A stretch of 30,844 nt of DNA. It comes from JBECKQ01 sp040235375 (GTDB lineage: Bacteria; Planctomycetota; Phycisphaerae; UBA1845). Under the pieces are notes generated by a model, which had not been told where the DNA came from, did no database searches, and worked only from the letters and a program-made list of their open reading frames with translations. Location: contig JBECKQ010000109.1 of the NCBI GenBank assembly GCA_040235375.1, positions 1-30,844 on the forward strand, in the 5' to 3' direction. Of this stretch, positions 16,201-23,488 are shown piece by piece; the first letter of the stretch is position 1; the number at the start of each line of letters is the position of its first letter. Made by a program: the position numbers and the translations under genes.

Positions 16201-17722
16201 GCTCGATTCGCTCGTCGAGTATTCGCACGTCGATCTCGCCGCGGCGGGCGACGGATCGCTGTCGGGCAGCGTGCCGGCCAGGGCGGAGGTGGATCGTCTT
16301 CGCCGGCGGCTGCAATCCATCGGCGCGCCGGCGACCTCGGGGCAGAAGCCGGCCCGTTTCGCGCTGGCCGAATCGCCGGTGCTTCCCGGCGGGAGCGGCG
16401 ACGAAAAGGCGCCGCGCGTGTTCTCCTTCGCTCCGACCCGGCCGGAAGCGGCGAACAGTCTCGTGCTGATGGCCGCAACGCCGGGGAAGGTCTTCGCCCG
16501 GGATGTGCGCTACGTGAACCGCGATGCCGTGGCGTGGTCGGCGGATCTCGAGCTGCTGGGGAGTCACGAGGCGATCCTCGATGACTCGGAAACCCTCGAA
16601 CCGGACGAAAGTCTCGATGCCATCTATCCCCGCGCTTTCTGCGACGGGCAGATTGCCGTGGTCAACGGTGCGGACGGTTTGTTCGGCATCGGCCTGCGGA
16701 CCGGCCGGCGGCTTTGGGGTATTCCCTATGAAGAGGCATCGACTGCGAGCCGTTACCCGTTGCGTAACCGGCTGGTGGCCGTGGGCGACGGCTACGTCGT
16801 CTGTGCGCCGCGCCGCGGCGTGCTGTCGGCTGCGCGGCTGGCCGACGCGAGCGACGTGCTGTGGGAACGAATCCTCGGCACGAAAGTGGACACGGTCTTC
16901 GTCAAGGACGGCTATTGCATCACGCTCGACGCCGGGTGGCAGTTGGCCAAGACATATGACCTGGCGAACGGATCGCTGCTCAGCTCGGTCACGTTCAACC
17001 AGCCGGACCCGGTTGATGCGCCGATTCCCCTTCAATACATGGACGGCCTGTTCGTCGGCCCGGACGGGAGCGGGGCGGTTGCGTGCCACAGCGTGGTGAC
17101 GGGACAGCAGCTCTGGCGCCTGGAAACGCCGGCGCCGGTGCAGCGATTGTTCGCGGCGGCCGACGGCGAGATCGGGGTGTGGATGGCGAAGGGCAGCGTT
17201 CTGCTCGTTGACGCGCTGCAAGGTGACGTGAAGCTCGAGGCGACCGTTCCGCAGGTGGAAGACTGCATGGCCGAGGGCGTGATCCACGACGATACACTCG
17301 TGCTGCTGTGCGTGAAAGAGACGGCGCGCGGGGCCGATCCGACACTGGTCGGACTGGACTGCGCGACAGGGCAGGTGCAGTGGACGCGCGGCCCGCTGGG
17401 GCCGACGGTGCGGGACGAATCCGCGTTGTGGCCGCTGCTTCACGTTGCCCAGGACGTGGTGCCGATGTTCTACCGATACGAACCAGAGGACGCCGACGTG
17501 CTGCGTCGCATGTTCGGCGTGGTGGGGGTTCGCGTCATCGACAAGGCCACGGGCGCCGACTATGGTCCCGTGGTCCAGACGAATCAGCAGGTGGCGGATA
17601 AAGGCCATCTGACCGGGGACTTCGGCGTGTGGCCGGGAGCGATGATCGTCGGTGCGGAGAACGCGATACTCGCTCTGCCGATCGATGAGAAAGCGCCCCA
17701 GGCGGAAACGAAACGGCGATGA
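13235..17722 (+). CDS. Secreted PQQ-type beta-propeller / TPR protein, very large
   Basis: About 1495 residues, first gene of the long plus-strand cluster. An ATG at 13235 is preferred because GAG lies six bases upstream; a TTG at 13229 is in frame. An N-terminal signal peptide (hydrophobic VAVCVLLAAVGAAPFLAQAQ, cleaved near residue 44) is followed by a helical TPR-like region (about 60-270). A first PQQ-like propeller covers about 330-730 with repeats such as ALDLDSFAYRWITE, AAFDAETGKLVWARG and AIDRLSGELLWSRR. A second TPR-like stretch spans about 735-1030. A second PQQ-like propeller fills about 1080-1480 (IGLRTGRRLWGIPY, LDCATGQVQWTRG). No PQQ-dehydrogenase catalytic residues are apparent, so a scaffold or binding role is more likely than enzymatic. 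Its stop overlaps the next start (ATGA). Confidence 0.85.
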   Translation: MADNRHRQRMIALCASWPPAARRRVAVCVLLAAVGAAPFLAQAQLFQDNPLQRTARDPILARSSPIEGLLKRAEEAISRQDWKLAIDSAQRVLDGEQDALVAIDEPAAIANGIVRYESARTRAMRMLASMPADGIKAYRLLHDGRAGVLLQTGRDRVDGGALREIVDRYMVSSFGDDAAALLAGWRIDQGRPVEALDLLDRAERYCPDADVSPWRMQMLRAAAWALFGDKARADGALDAATAQANTPEQHSAVEELAKALPALASRWAAGEPAQDETWAVTAGGPLRQNVMADVSPELRDRPPWRFELPAEDPDWWRTHYLEDRPAGTGLPVATPVVAGGRIFIKNLRHIVALDLDSFAYRWITEPPVETVTAIPRRYGWNRFIPVAARDQFSDRERLLEDFLGASVSVAFGKVYSIDRQGIGEPEGGVARRTIEWRRSTASSGSRLAAFDAETGKLVWARGRSGDPNDELGDVHFLSIPLAVGDELWVVFAKSSDLSLAALDPASGRVLRKLPLCSSDESSVERLEKEAIQPAFDGYLVYVPTGLGVVCAVKPDDFSLVWATQYPRDVLGPWGWRCRPPVVSDRAVVVTTSDSPDIMAIDRLSGELLWSRRRPQDVRYLLGADMEHVWLAGSGLWCLSAADGSTVWQTDARQGLDATGRGALCRSKIFMPTSRGLAIFDAATGMQLAMRELPAGEEALGNLLCIGGAMVSVDTNELRKFPDLGVAYPKLLANHEQNPTDADLAVRLAWSELLRGDPERAYHALEPLKAVAQDRREDVAHLRVMSLLAMARAADGRGESALADLEEARTLARAPRDQLRASVAYAVEVYEAGRREDAYLLLWHEGMKPAADGYVSISPNHRMKATLYVGEVLSRFSRDLTAVQLRAIADETLAAADAAGRALDTPTPGEAGQRLLRLAELNDVGGGGQAALIRLGRWERAKGELERSEQRFREAIRLGRIARLTATAMRDLAEQYLDDRQHYPLEAGELLDSLVEYSHVDLAAAGDGSLSGSVPARAEVDRLRRRLQSIGAPATSGQKPARFALAESPVLPGGSGDEKAPRVFSFAPTRPEAANSLVLMAATPGKVFARDVRYVNRDAVAWSADLELLGSHEAILDDSETLEPDESLDAIYPRAFCDGQIAVVNGADGLFGIGLRTGRRLWGIPYEEASTASRYPLRNRLVAVGDGYVVCAPRRGVLSAARLADASDVLWERILGTKVDTVFVKDGYCITLDAGWQLAKTYDLANGSLLSSVTFNQPDPVDAPIPLQYMDGLFVGPDGSGAVACHSVVTGQQLWRLETPAPVQRLFAAADGEIGVWMAKGSVLLVDALQGDVKLEATVPQVEDCMAEGVIHDDTLVLLCVKETARGADPTLVGLDCATGQVQWTRGPLGPTVRDESALWPLLHVAQDVVPMFYRYEPEDADVLRRMFGVVGVRVIDKATGADYGPVVQTNQQVADKGHLTGDFGVWPGAMIVGAENAILALPIDEKAPQAETKRR

Positions 17723-18807
17723 TGTCGCGCTTGCGAACATACATGATCAGGCGGGTATGGCTGGCGTCGGCGACCGGGCTGATTGTCGTGGGAACGGCGC
17801 TGCGCCCGGCGACGGCGACCCCCGTCGAAGAGCCGATCGCGCCGCGGCCCAAGCACATCACCGACGAGACGGAGGTCGCCATCAAGCGCGGGCTCGACTA
17901 TCTGGCGCGCGCCCAGGGCCGGGACGGCGCGTGGCGCAATCGCAGCGGATACGGCACGTACCCGGTGGCCATGACGTCGCTGGCCGGTCTCGCGTTGCTC
18001 ATGAGCGGCAGTACGACAACGCAGGGGCCGTACGCGGCGAACGTCGATCGGGCCACGGATTTTCTGCTGAGCTGTTCGAGCGAGTCGGGCCTGATCGCCC
18101 GGGTGGACGAGGCCAGCGGCCGGCCGATGTTCGGACACGGCTACGCCATGCTGTTTCTGGCGGAGCTCTCCGGGATGATCGAGGATGAGGACCGCCAGAC
18201 GCGGATCCACGAGATGCTGGCCCGCGCCGTGACGCTCACGGCGCGCAGCCAGAGCGCGCTCGGCGGCTGGATATACACGCCGGACGGCAACGACGACGAA
18301 GGCTCGGTGACGATCACGCAGTTGCAGGGCCTGCGCGCCTGTCGCAACGCGGGCATCGCCGTGCCGAAGTCGGTGATCGATCGGGCTCTGAAGTACCTCG
18401 AGCTTTCCGCGCGCCGGGACGGCGGCATTGCCTACCGGGCGCGCCTGCCGGAGCCGTCCCGCCCGCCGATCACTGCCGCCGCGATCTGCTGCTGGTACAA
18501 CGCCGGCGACTATGACAATCCGCTGGTTGAGCGGGCGTTGAAGTTCTGCCACGAGACGATCGGCCACAGGCAGAGCACGCTCGGGCACTTTTATTACGCG
18601 CACCTGTACTATTCGCAGGCGCTCTATCTGTCCCGGGACGAGCGCGCGTGGGACGAGTACTTCCCGTGGATTCGCGACTGGTTGCTGCACAATCAGCGCG
18701 AAGATGGATCGTGGCAGGGCGACGCCGTCGGCCTGCCGTATGGAACGTCGCTGGCGCTCATCATTCTCCAGATGCCGTACAACCGGCTGCCCATCATGCA
18801 GCGGTGA
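17719..18807 (+). CDS. Secreted prenyltransferase/squalene-oxidase repeat (alpha/alpha toroid) protein
   Basis: A 362-residue protein whose ATG overlaps the stop of the PQQ-propeller gene by four bases, indicating translational coupling. A signal segment (MIRRVWLASATGLIVVGTAL, ending near ATA) precedes QW-like repeats of the squalene-cyclase/prenyltransferase fold: IKRGLDYLARAQGRDGAWR, RALKYLELSARRDGGIAYR, and a C-terminal WLLHNQREDGSWQGD followed by GTSLALIILQM. The DxDD acid motif of squalene-hopene cyclases is not seen, and the protein is about half cyclase length. I therefore infer a non-catalytic or unknown-activity toroid, as is common in planctomycetes next to MoxR clusters. It is predicted to be exported. 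Confidence 0.85.
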   Translation: MMSRLRTYMIRRVWLASATGLIVVGTALRPATATPVEEPIAPRPKHITDETEVAIKRGLDYLARAQGRDGAWRNRSGYGTYPVAMTSLAGLALLMSGSTTTQGPYAANVDRATDFLLSCSSESGLIARVDEASGRPMFGHGYAMLFLAELSGMIEDEDRQTRIHEMLARAVTLTARSQSALGGWIYTPDGNDDEGSVTITQLQGLRACRNAGIAVPKSVIDRALKYLELSARRDGGIAYRARLPEPSRPPITAAAICCWYNAGDYDNPLVERALKFCHETIGHRQSTLGHFYYAHLYYSQALYLSRDERAWDEYFPWIRDWLLHNQREDGSWQGDAVGLPYGTSLALIILQMPYNRLPIMQR

Positions 18808-18822
18808 GCGATGCAGGAGACA

Positions 18823-18857
18823 ATAGGCAAGAGGCAAAAGGCAATAGGCAATAGGGA
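18823..18857. repeat. Heptamer array, RNAGGCA type (five units)
   Basis: ATAGGCA, AGAGGCA, AAAGGCA, ATAGGCA and ATAGGGA follow one another directly, 15 bases after the stop of the toroid-protein gene. The unit is the same as at 8977-9018. This is the first of the repeats that occupy the junctions of the moxR cluster. Confidence 0.75.
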
Positions 18858-18892
18858 AGGCACGAGCTGGCGCCGGTGTGGCGGCAACCGTC

Positions 18893-18942
18893 GCTTTGGG
18901 GGGCAGCCGCCCAGTCTTTAACGAAACGTATGCAACTGAAGG
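18893..18942 (+). promoter_or_regulatory. Duplicated leader element, copy A (before moxR)
   Basis: This 50-base stretch aligns with 20998-21049 at roughly three quarters identity. Shared blocks: TTTGGSGGGCAGSCGCCC (a small GGGC/GCCC stem), the exact 9-mer CGAAACGTA, GCAAC, and a final GRAGG. In this copy the last block is the Shine-Dalgarno (GAAGG, seven bases before the moxR ATG). Its function is unknown; a cis-regulatory RNA leader or a mobile repeat that supplies a ribosome binding site are both possible. Confidence 0.5.
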
Positions 18943-18949
18943 TACATCG

Positions 18950-20023
18950 ATGAGCGAAAAACAGTCACCTGGACCGCAGGAACCATCCCAAAGCGACACG
19001 GCGCGGATCGCCTCATTGCAGGCGGGCCACGAGCGCATTCGTTCGGAGCTGCGCAAAGTGATCGTCGGGCAGGACGAGGTGGTCGACCAACTGCTGATCG
19101 CGCTGTTTGCCAACGGCCACGTGATCCTGGAGGGCGTCCCGGGCCTGGCCAAGACGTTGATGATCTCGACGCTCGCGCGTTGCCTGGCGCTGACGTTCCG
19201 GCGGATCCAGTTCACGCCCGATCTCATGCCGTCGGACATCACGGGTACGGAAGTCATCCAGGAGGACAAGGCGACCGGCCAGCGCGCGTTCCGCTTTTTA
19301 CCGGGGCCGATCTTCGCCAACGTCATTCTCGCCGACGAGATCAACCGGACGCCGCCGAAGACGCAGGCCGCGCTGCTCGAGTCGATGCAGGAACGCCAGG
19401 TGACCGTCGGCGACGAAGGGCACGCGCTGCCCGCGCCGTTCTTCGTGCTTGCGACGCAGAACCCGATCGAGCAGGAAGGCACGTACCCGCTGCCGGAAGC
19501 GCAGCAGGACCGCTTCATGCTGAAAATCTACGTGCGCTACCCGAGCTACGACGAGGAGTATCGCATCGCGGAATCCACCACGTCCGGCGTGACGGAATCC
19601 GTGACCCCTGTCTTCAATGCGCACGAGATTATCGAGTTTCAGCAGATCGTCCGGCGCGTGCCGGCCGCCCCGGAAGTGATTCGCTACGCGCTGAACCTGT
19701 CGCGAATGACGCGACCCGACGAGGCCGCGGCGCCGGAGATCGTCCGGCGAATGCTCGTCTGGGGCGCGGGCCCGCGGGCGGTGCAGTCCATGCTGCTCGG
19801 CGGCAAGGCGCGAGCGGCGCTGGAAGGCCGCAGCCACGTGTCGTTCGACGACATTCGCGCCTGCGCGCTGCCGGTGCTGCGGCACAGAATCGTCACCAGC
19901 TTCTCCGCCAGCGCGGAAGGCTATTCGCCGGACCGGATTATCGAAGAATTGATCGACAGCCTGGACCCGCACGAAACGGCGCTATCAACGGATGACGGCT
20001 ACAAAAAACTACTTTCAACCTGA
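18950..20023 (+). CDS. moxR: MoxR-family AAA+ ATPase
   Basis: A 357-residue cytoplasmic AAA+ ATPase. MoxR proteins act as chaperone-like partners that help assemble or activate VWA-domain proteins and their targets. Walker A is GVPGLAKT (62-69), Walker B VILADE (125-130) followed by INRTPPKTQAALLESMQE, and sensor 1 lies in LATQNPIEQEGTYPLPEAQQDRF (168-189), all classic for the family. Length is normal. The ATG at 18950 follows GAAGG by seven bases; the frame is open 24 codons further upstream through leader repeat DNA, which is rejected as coding. It overlaps the DUF58 gene by 32 bases. Confidence 0.95.
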   Translation: MSEKQSPGPQEPSQSDTARIASLQAGHERIRSELRKVIVGQDEVVDQLLIALFANGHVILEGVPGLAKTLMISTLARCLALTFRRIQFTPDLMPSDITGTEVIQEDKATGQRAFRFLPGPIFANVILADEINRTPPKTQAALLESMQERQVTVGDEGHALPAPFFVLATQNPIEQEGTYPLPEAQQDRFMLKIYVRYPSYDEEYRIAESTTSGVTESVTPVFNAHEIIEFQQIVRRVPAAPEVIRYALNLSRMTRPDEAAAPEIVRRMLVWGAGPRAVQSMLLGGKARAALEGRSHVSFDDIRACALPVLRHRIVTSFSASAEGYSPDRIIEELIDSLDPHETALSTDDGYKKLLST

Positions 20024-20912
20024 AGTCCTCAACAAGATCAGCCGGCTGGAGCTTCGCGCCCGGCAGGTGGTCGAGGGCTTTCTCAGCGGCCTCCACCAGA
20101 GCCCGTACAAGGGTTTCAGCGTGGAGTTCGCCGATCACCGGCCGTACGTCGCCGGAGACGACGTTCGCCACATCGACTGGCGGCTGTACGCCAAGGCGGA
20201 CCGTTTCTACATCAAGCAGTACGAGGTCGAGACAAACCTGCGGACCTGGCTGCTGCTCGATTGCAGCGGGTCGATGGGCTATCCCGAGCACGGCGGCGAC
20301 GGGCGAATGACGAAGTGGGATTACGCCTGCACGATCGCGGCGAGCCTCGCGTATCTGCTCATCCAGCAGGGTGACGGGGCGGGACTGATGCTGTTCGACC
20401 AGGCGGTCCGCGGCCAACTGCCGGCCAACTCGAGCGAAGTCCACCTGCACCGGATGGTCGACGCGATCGAGCGGACGGTGCCCGGAGACCAGACCGACGC
20501 GGGCACGGTGCTCCGGCACCTGTCCGAGCGCCTGCCGCATCGCAGCATGGTCGTGATCATCTCCGACCTGCTGGCCGACGAGGATGCGATCATCAGCGGG
20601 CTCGAACGGCTGCGTTTCAGCCAGCACGAAGTCCTGATGCTGCACGTGCTCGATGCGGACGAGCTGGAGTTTTCGTTCACCGACCGGACGCTTTTCGAGG
20701 GGATCGAGGAGGCCGGCCTGGAAGTGCTGACGGATCCGCAGTCGCTGCGCTCGGCCTACCTCGAGGGGGTCAACGCGTTCATCAACCGGATGCGGGGCTG
20801 GTGCCTGAACAACCGGTCGGACTACGCGCTCGTCAGCACGGCCGATCCGCTCGACGTCGTGCTGACGCGTTTCCTGGCCAACCGGATGCGCCGTGCCCGG
20901 CGGCGCGCGTGA
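19992..20912 (+). CDS. DUF58 domain protein with VWA-like MIDAS
   Basis: A 306-residue protein starting inside the moxR gene (32-base overlap), a typical MoxR-DUF58 pairing. The DUF58 signature GDDVRHIDWRLYAKADRFYI occupies about 55-74, followed directly by QYEVE. A VWA-like fold follows with LLLDCSGSMG, giving the metal-binding D90-x-S92-x-S94. There is no signal peptide and no clear transmembrane segment, so it is probably cytoplasmic or membrane-associated. DUF58 proteins are of unknown biochemical function but are presumed clients or adaptors of MoxR. The C-terminus ends in a basic RMRRARRRA tail. Confidence 0.93.
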   Translation: MTATKNYFQPEVLNKISRLELRARQVVEGFLSGLHQSPYKGFSVEFADHRPYVAGDDVRHIDWRLYAKADRFYIKQYEVETNLRTWLLLDCSGSMGYPEHGGDGRMTKWDYACTIAASLAYLLIQQGDGAGLMLFDQAVRGQLPANSSEVHLHRMVDAIERTVPGDQTDAGTVLRHLSERLPHRSMVVIISDLLADEDAIISGLERLRFSQHEVLMLHVLDADELEFSFTDRTLFEGIEEAGLEVLTDPQSLRSAYLEGVNAFINRMRGWCLNNRSDYALVSTADPLDVVLTRFLANRMRRARRRA

Positions 20913-20922
20913 CGTGGGCAGT

Positions 20923-20954
20923 GGGAAAGTGCGAAAGTGAGAACGTGAGAAAGA
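20923..20954. repeat. Octamer array, GNGAAAGT type (four units)
   Basis: GGGAAAGT, GCGAAAGT, GAGAACGT and GAGAAAGA are contiguous, starting 11 bases after the DUF58 stop. It is the same family as 261-284. Confidence 0.65.
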
Positions 20955-20997
20955 AGAGGGAGGAGACAGTAGTTGGCCTAGTGGGGCGAAAACGGGC

Positions 20998-21049
20998 GCG
21001 TTTGGCGGGCAGGCGCCCGTTGTCCTTCGAAACGTAAGGCAACCGGAGG
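20998..21049 (+). promoter_or_regulatory. Duplicated leader element, copy B (before the first VWA gene)
   Basis: The second copy of the element at 18893-18942. It contains GGGC-AGGC-GCCC, the exact 9-mer CGAAACGTA (21028-21036), GGCAAC and a terminal GGAGG. Here GGAGG lies 15 bases before the ATG at 21065, too far for an ideal Shine-Dalgarno, unlike copy A. As in copy A, a short-period array lies just upstream. Confidence 0.5.
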
Positions 21050-21064
21050 GTTGACACAGTAGCG

Positions 21065-23356
21065 ATGGGGTCATTGCCGTCCATGCTGGCCGCGTTTACG
21101 ACGCCCGCGCTCTTCTGGGCCGGAGCGGCGGCGGTGGCTGCGCCGATTCTGATACACCTGCTGGCCCGGCGGCGGTTTCGGCGAATCCGCTGGGCGGCGA
21201 TGCGCTTCATCGTAGATGCGGAGAAGCGCAACAAGCGCCGCGTGCGCATCGAAGAGATGATCCTGCTTGCCCTGCGCTGCCTGGCGGTGCTGCTGATCGG
21301 GCTGCTCGTGGCCCGGCCGTTCCTCGCACCGGGGGCCGAGGATTCACTGCTCGGCGCCGGACAGCCCGGTGAACGGGTCATCCTCGTGGATGATTCCTAC
21401 AGCATGGGCTACCTCAGCGACGGGCAGACCGCGTTCGCCCGCGCGAAGGCCGCGGCCTCCAATATCGTTCAGCGTCTGCGCGAACAGGCCCCGCGCGACA
21501 CGGTGACGATCCTGCGAACGTCCCGATTGGACTCGCCGGTGACGGCGCACGCGGAGCTCGACGAGCAGACGATCGAGGAGACGCTGGCGCGCATCGAGGC
21601 GCTGGAGCCAAGCGAGAGGGGCCTGTCGGTCGATGCGAGCCTGTCGGCCGTGGCGGAGCAGCTCGACCGCGCCGCCGATGCGTCGAGCGCAGTCGTGTAC
21701 ATCCTCAGCGACTTCCAGCGGATCGACTGGGTTGATCGGGCGGGCGGTGAAAACGCGTCGCTCGCCGAACCGCTGGCGAACTGGGCGCGCAACGACAAGC
21801 AGGTGCGCGTCGTGCTCGTCGACGTTGGCGACGACGCGGCGGTCAACCTCGCGATCAGCGGTCTGCGGCCAGTCCACCCGCAGGTCGTCGCCGGCACGGA
21901 AGGGCCGATGGAGATTTCCGTCGGCAACTTCGGTCCCGATACCGCGGAGGCTGTTGACGTTCAACTTGCCGCCGGATCGGCGGCGCTCGCGTCTACGCGC
22001 GTGGACAAGGTGCCACCGCGGGGGGGAGCGGCTGCGGCGGTGCCGATTACGTTTCCGCATCCGGGCGACGCGACCGTTCGTGCCGAGATCGCCGCGGACA
22101 ACCTGACGGCCGACAACGTGCGGTACGCGGCCGTTGAGGTCAAAGAGGCCGTACGCGTACTCCTCGTGAACGGTGAGCCGTCCGACGACCCGTACAACGA
22201 CGAAGTGCATCTGCTCGAAACGGCGTTGCAGCCGGGCGGCGAAGTGCCGAGCGGCAACAAGGTCGACACGATTCTCGAGATCGATCTCGAAAGCACGCGG
22301 CTCGACCAGTACGACCTGGTCGTGCTGTGCAACCTGTACCGCGTGAGCGAGGCCGCGGCGGACGCCTTGCGAAAGTACGTGGCCAACGGCGGCGGGCTGG
22401 CGATCTTCCTGGGCGACCAGGTGGTCGATCCACTCGCGTACAACGCCGTGCTCTATCGAGACGGGCAGGGGCTGTTGCCGGCCTCGCTCGAAACCATCGT
22501 CAACGCCGGGCCGCAGGGCGTGTCGCTCGCCGCGAGTGATTTTCTGCATCCGGTCGTTCGCGTGTTCTCCGGCCCGCAGAACCCGTTCGTGCAGCGCGTG
22601 CGTTTTTCGAGCTACTTCGCGCTGGACCCGGCGGAAGCCGACGAAAAGGGGACATCACTGATTTCCGACGACAGGGAATCGCCAAAATCAGTGATGTCCC
22701 CTTTTCGGCGGCCGGCCGCCAACGTCATCGCCCGGTTTGCCGACGATCGCGGCAGCCCCGCCATCGTCGAGCGTCCGTACGGCCGGGGGCGCGTCATGCT
22801 GTTCGCCTCCTCCTGTGACCTCGAATGGAACAACTGGGCCAAGGATCCCAGCTACGTCGTCGCCATGCTGGAAATCGTTCAATACCTCTCACGAACGGCG
22901 GGCGATATTCGCGCGGCATTCGTGGGCGACCCGCTCAAGCTCGACGTGGACGCCGCGGACTACGAGCTGGACGCCACGCTACGGCCGCCGGGCTTCCCCG
23001 CGCAGCAGGAGGCGAAGATCAGTGCCACCGCAACGGAGGGCGGTATGCAGTTCGTCTGGCCGCACACGGACCGCGCCGGCGTGTACACGTTCGTGCTGCA
23101 CAAGCGCAACGGCGAGGAAGTGACGCGACACTTCGCAGTCAACCTGGATACGACGGAGAGCGACTTGAGCCCGGCCGGCCCGGAGGAACTGCACCGCGCG
23201 CTCGCCGGCGTGCCGGTTGAGTACGTGCGCGGCGTGAGCGACGCGGCGGACAGTACGGACCAGGGACGGCAGGAGATGTGGCCCTTGTTTCTCGCCCTGG
23301 CAATGGGCGTGCTGATGCTCGAGCAGTTTCTCGCCTGGCGTTTCGGCAGGGCGTAG
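21065..23356 (+). CDS. BatA-like membrane VWA protein with degenerate amidotransferase-like domain and an in-frame repeat insertion
   Basis: A 763-residue inner-membrane protein. N-terminal helix ALFWAGAAAVAAPILIHLLA (about 15-34) and the following RRRFRRIRWAAMRF are the BatA N-terminal signature. A second helix spans about 64-84. The VWA domain begins with VILVDDSYSMGY (MIDAS D109, S111, S113). A glutamine-amidotransferase-like domain follows from about 363 (VRVLLVNGEPSDDPYNDE). Where active class I enzymes have a nucleophile elbow like GICLGHQ, this protein has AIFLGDQ, so the Cys is replaced by Phe and activity is unlikely. A C-terminal helix is present (PLFLALAMGVLMLEQFLAW). Residues 526-548 are encoded by a palindromic repeat (see 22642-22707). 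Probably a MoxR/DUF58 partner in the envelope; the ligand is unknown. Confidence 0.88.
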   Translation: MGSLPSMLAAFTTPALFWAGAAAVAAPILIHLLARRRFRRIRWAAMRFIVDAEKRNKRRVRIEEMILLALRCLAVLLIGLLVARPFLAPGAEDSLLGAGQPGERVILVDDSYSMGYLSDGQTAFARAKAAASNIVQRLREQAPRDTVTILRTSRLDSPVTAHAELDEQTIEETLARIEALEPSERGLSVDASLSAVAEQLDRAADASSAVVYILSDFQRIDWVDRAGGENASLAEPLANWARNDKQVRVVLVDVGDDAAVNLAISGLRPVHPQVVAGTEGPMEISVGNFGPDTAEAVDVQLAAGSAALASTRVDKVPPRGGAAAAVPITFPHPGDATVRAEIAADNLTADNVRYAAVEVKEAVRVLLVNGEPSDDPYNDEVHLLETALQPGGEVPSGNKVDTILEIDLESTRLDQYDLVVLCNLYRVSEAAADALRKYVANGGGLAIFLGDQVVDPLAYNAVLYRDGQGLLPASLETIVNAGPQGVSLAASDFLHPVVRVFSGPQNPFVQRVRFSSYFALDPAEADEKGTSLISDDRESPKSVMSPFRRPAANVIARFADDRGSPAIVERPYGRGRVMLFASSCDLEWNNWAKDPSYVVAMLEIVQYLSRTAGDIRAAFVGDPLKLDVDAADYELDATLRPPGFPAQQEAKISATATEGGMQFVWPHTDRAGVYTFVLHKRNGEEVTRHFAVNLDTTESDLSPAGPEELHRALAGVPVEYVRGVSDAADSTDQGRQEMWPLFLALAMGVLMLEQFLAWRFGRA
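22642..22707. repeat. 66-base perfect palindromic REP-like element inside a coding sequence
   Basis: Left arm 22642-22664 and right arm 22685-22707 are exact 23-base reverse complements (core GGGGACATCACTGATTT), around a 20-base loop. The 66 bases equal 22 codons, so the reading frame is kept through it. The encoded segment begins with E-K-G-T-S-L-I-S and ends S-V-M-S-P-F-R, unlike the flanking sequence. The flanks CGAAAAGG and CCTTTTCG resemble the ends of the REP-like words at 8266-8523. Confidence 0.85.
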
Positions 23357-23375
23357 GCGAGCGAAGAGGAACTTT

Positions 23376-23425
23376 GTGGCACGGACATCTTGCCCGTGGA
23401 ATCACGGGCTGGAAGCCCGTGCCAC
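23376..23425. repeat. 50-bp cruciform-like palindromic repeat, copy 1
   Basis: It begins GTGGCACGGAC and ends GCCCGTGCCAC, with two internal short stems (CGG.C around ATCTT, and CGGGC-TGGAA-GCCCG), giving a possible three-way fold. It lies 20 bases after the stop of the BatA-like gene and 63 bases before the next start. Copy 2 at 25995-26043 differs at about four positions and one indel. Confidence 0.8.
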
Positions 23426-23488
23426 TTTGGCGGCGATTCGGCAGGGCATGGGTAAACGAGAAGGAATCTTCACGCGGCAAGCGCAATC

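Noticed and set aside
13466..17740. A 1424-codon open frame on the minus strand opposite the PQQ-propeller gene
   Set aside because: It is antisense to a well-supported gene, Arg/His/Pro-rich and without family resemblance. Long antisense frames are expected in GC-rich DNA.
17584..19518. A 644-codon minus-strand frame spanning the toroid gene and moxR
   Set aside because: It crosses three unrelated features, including a heptamer array, which gives it AYCLLP-like low-complexity peptide, and is antisense to moxR with intact Walker motifs.
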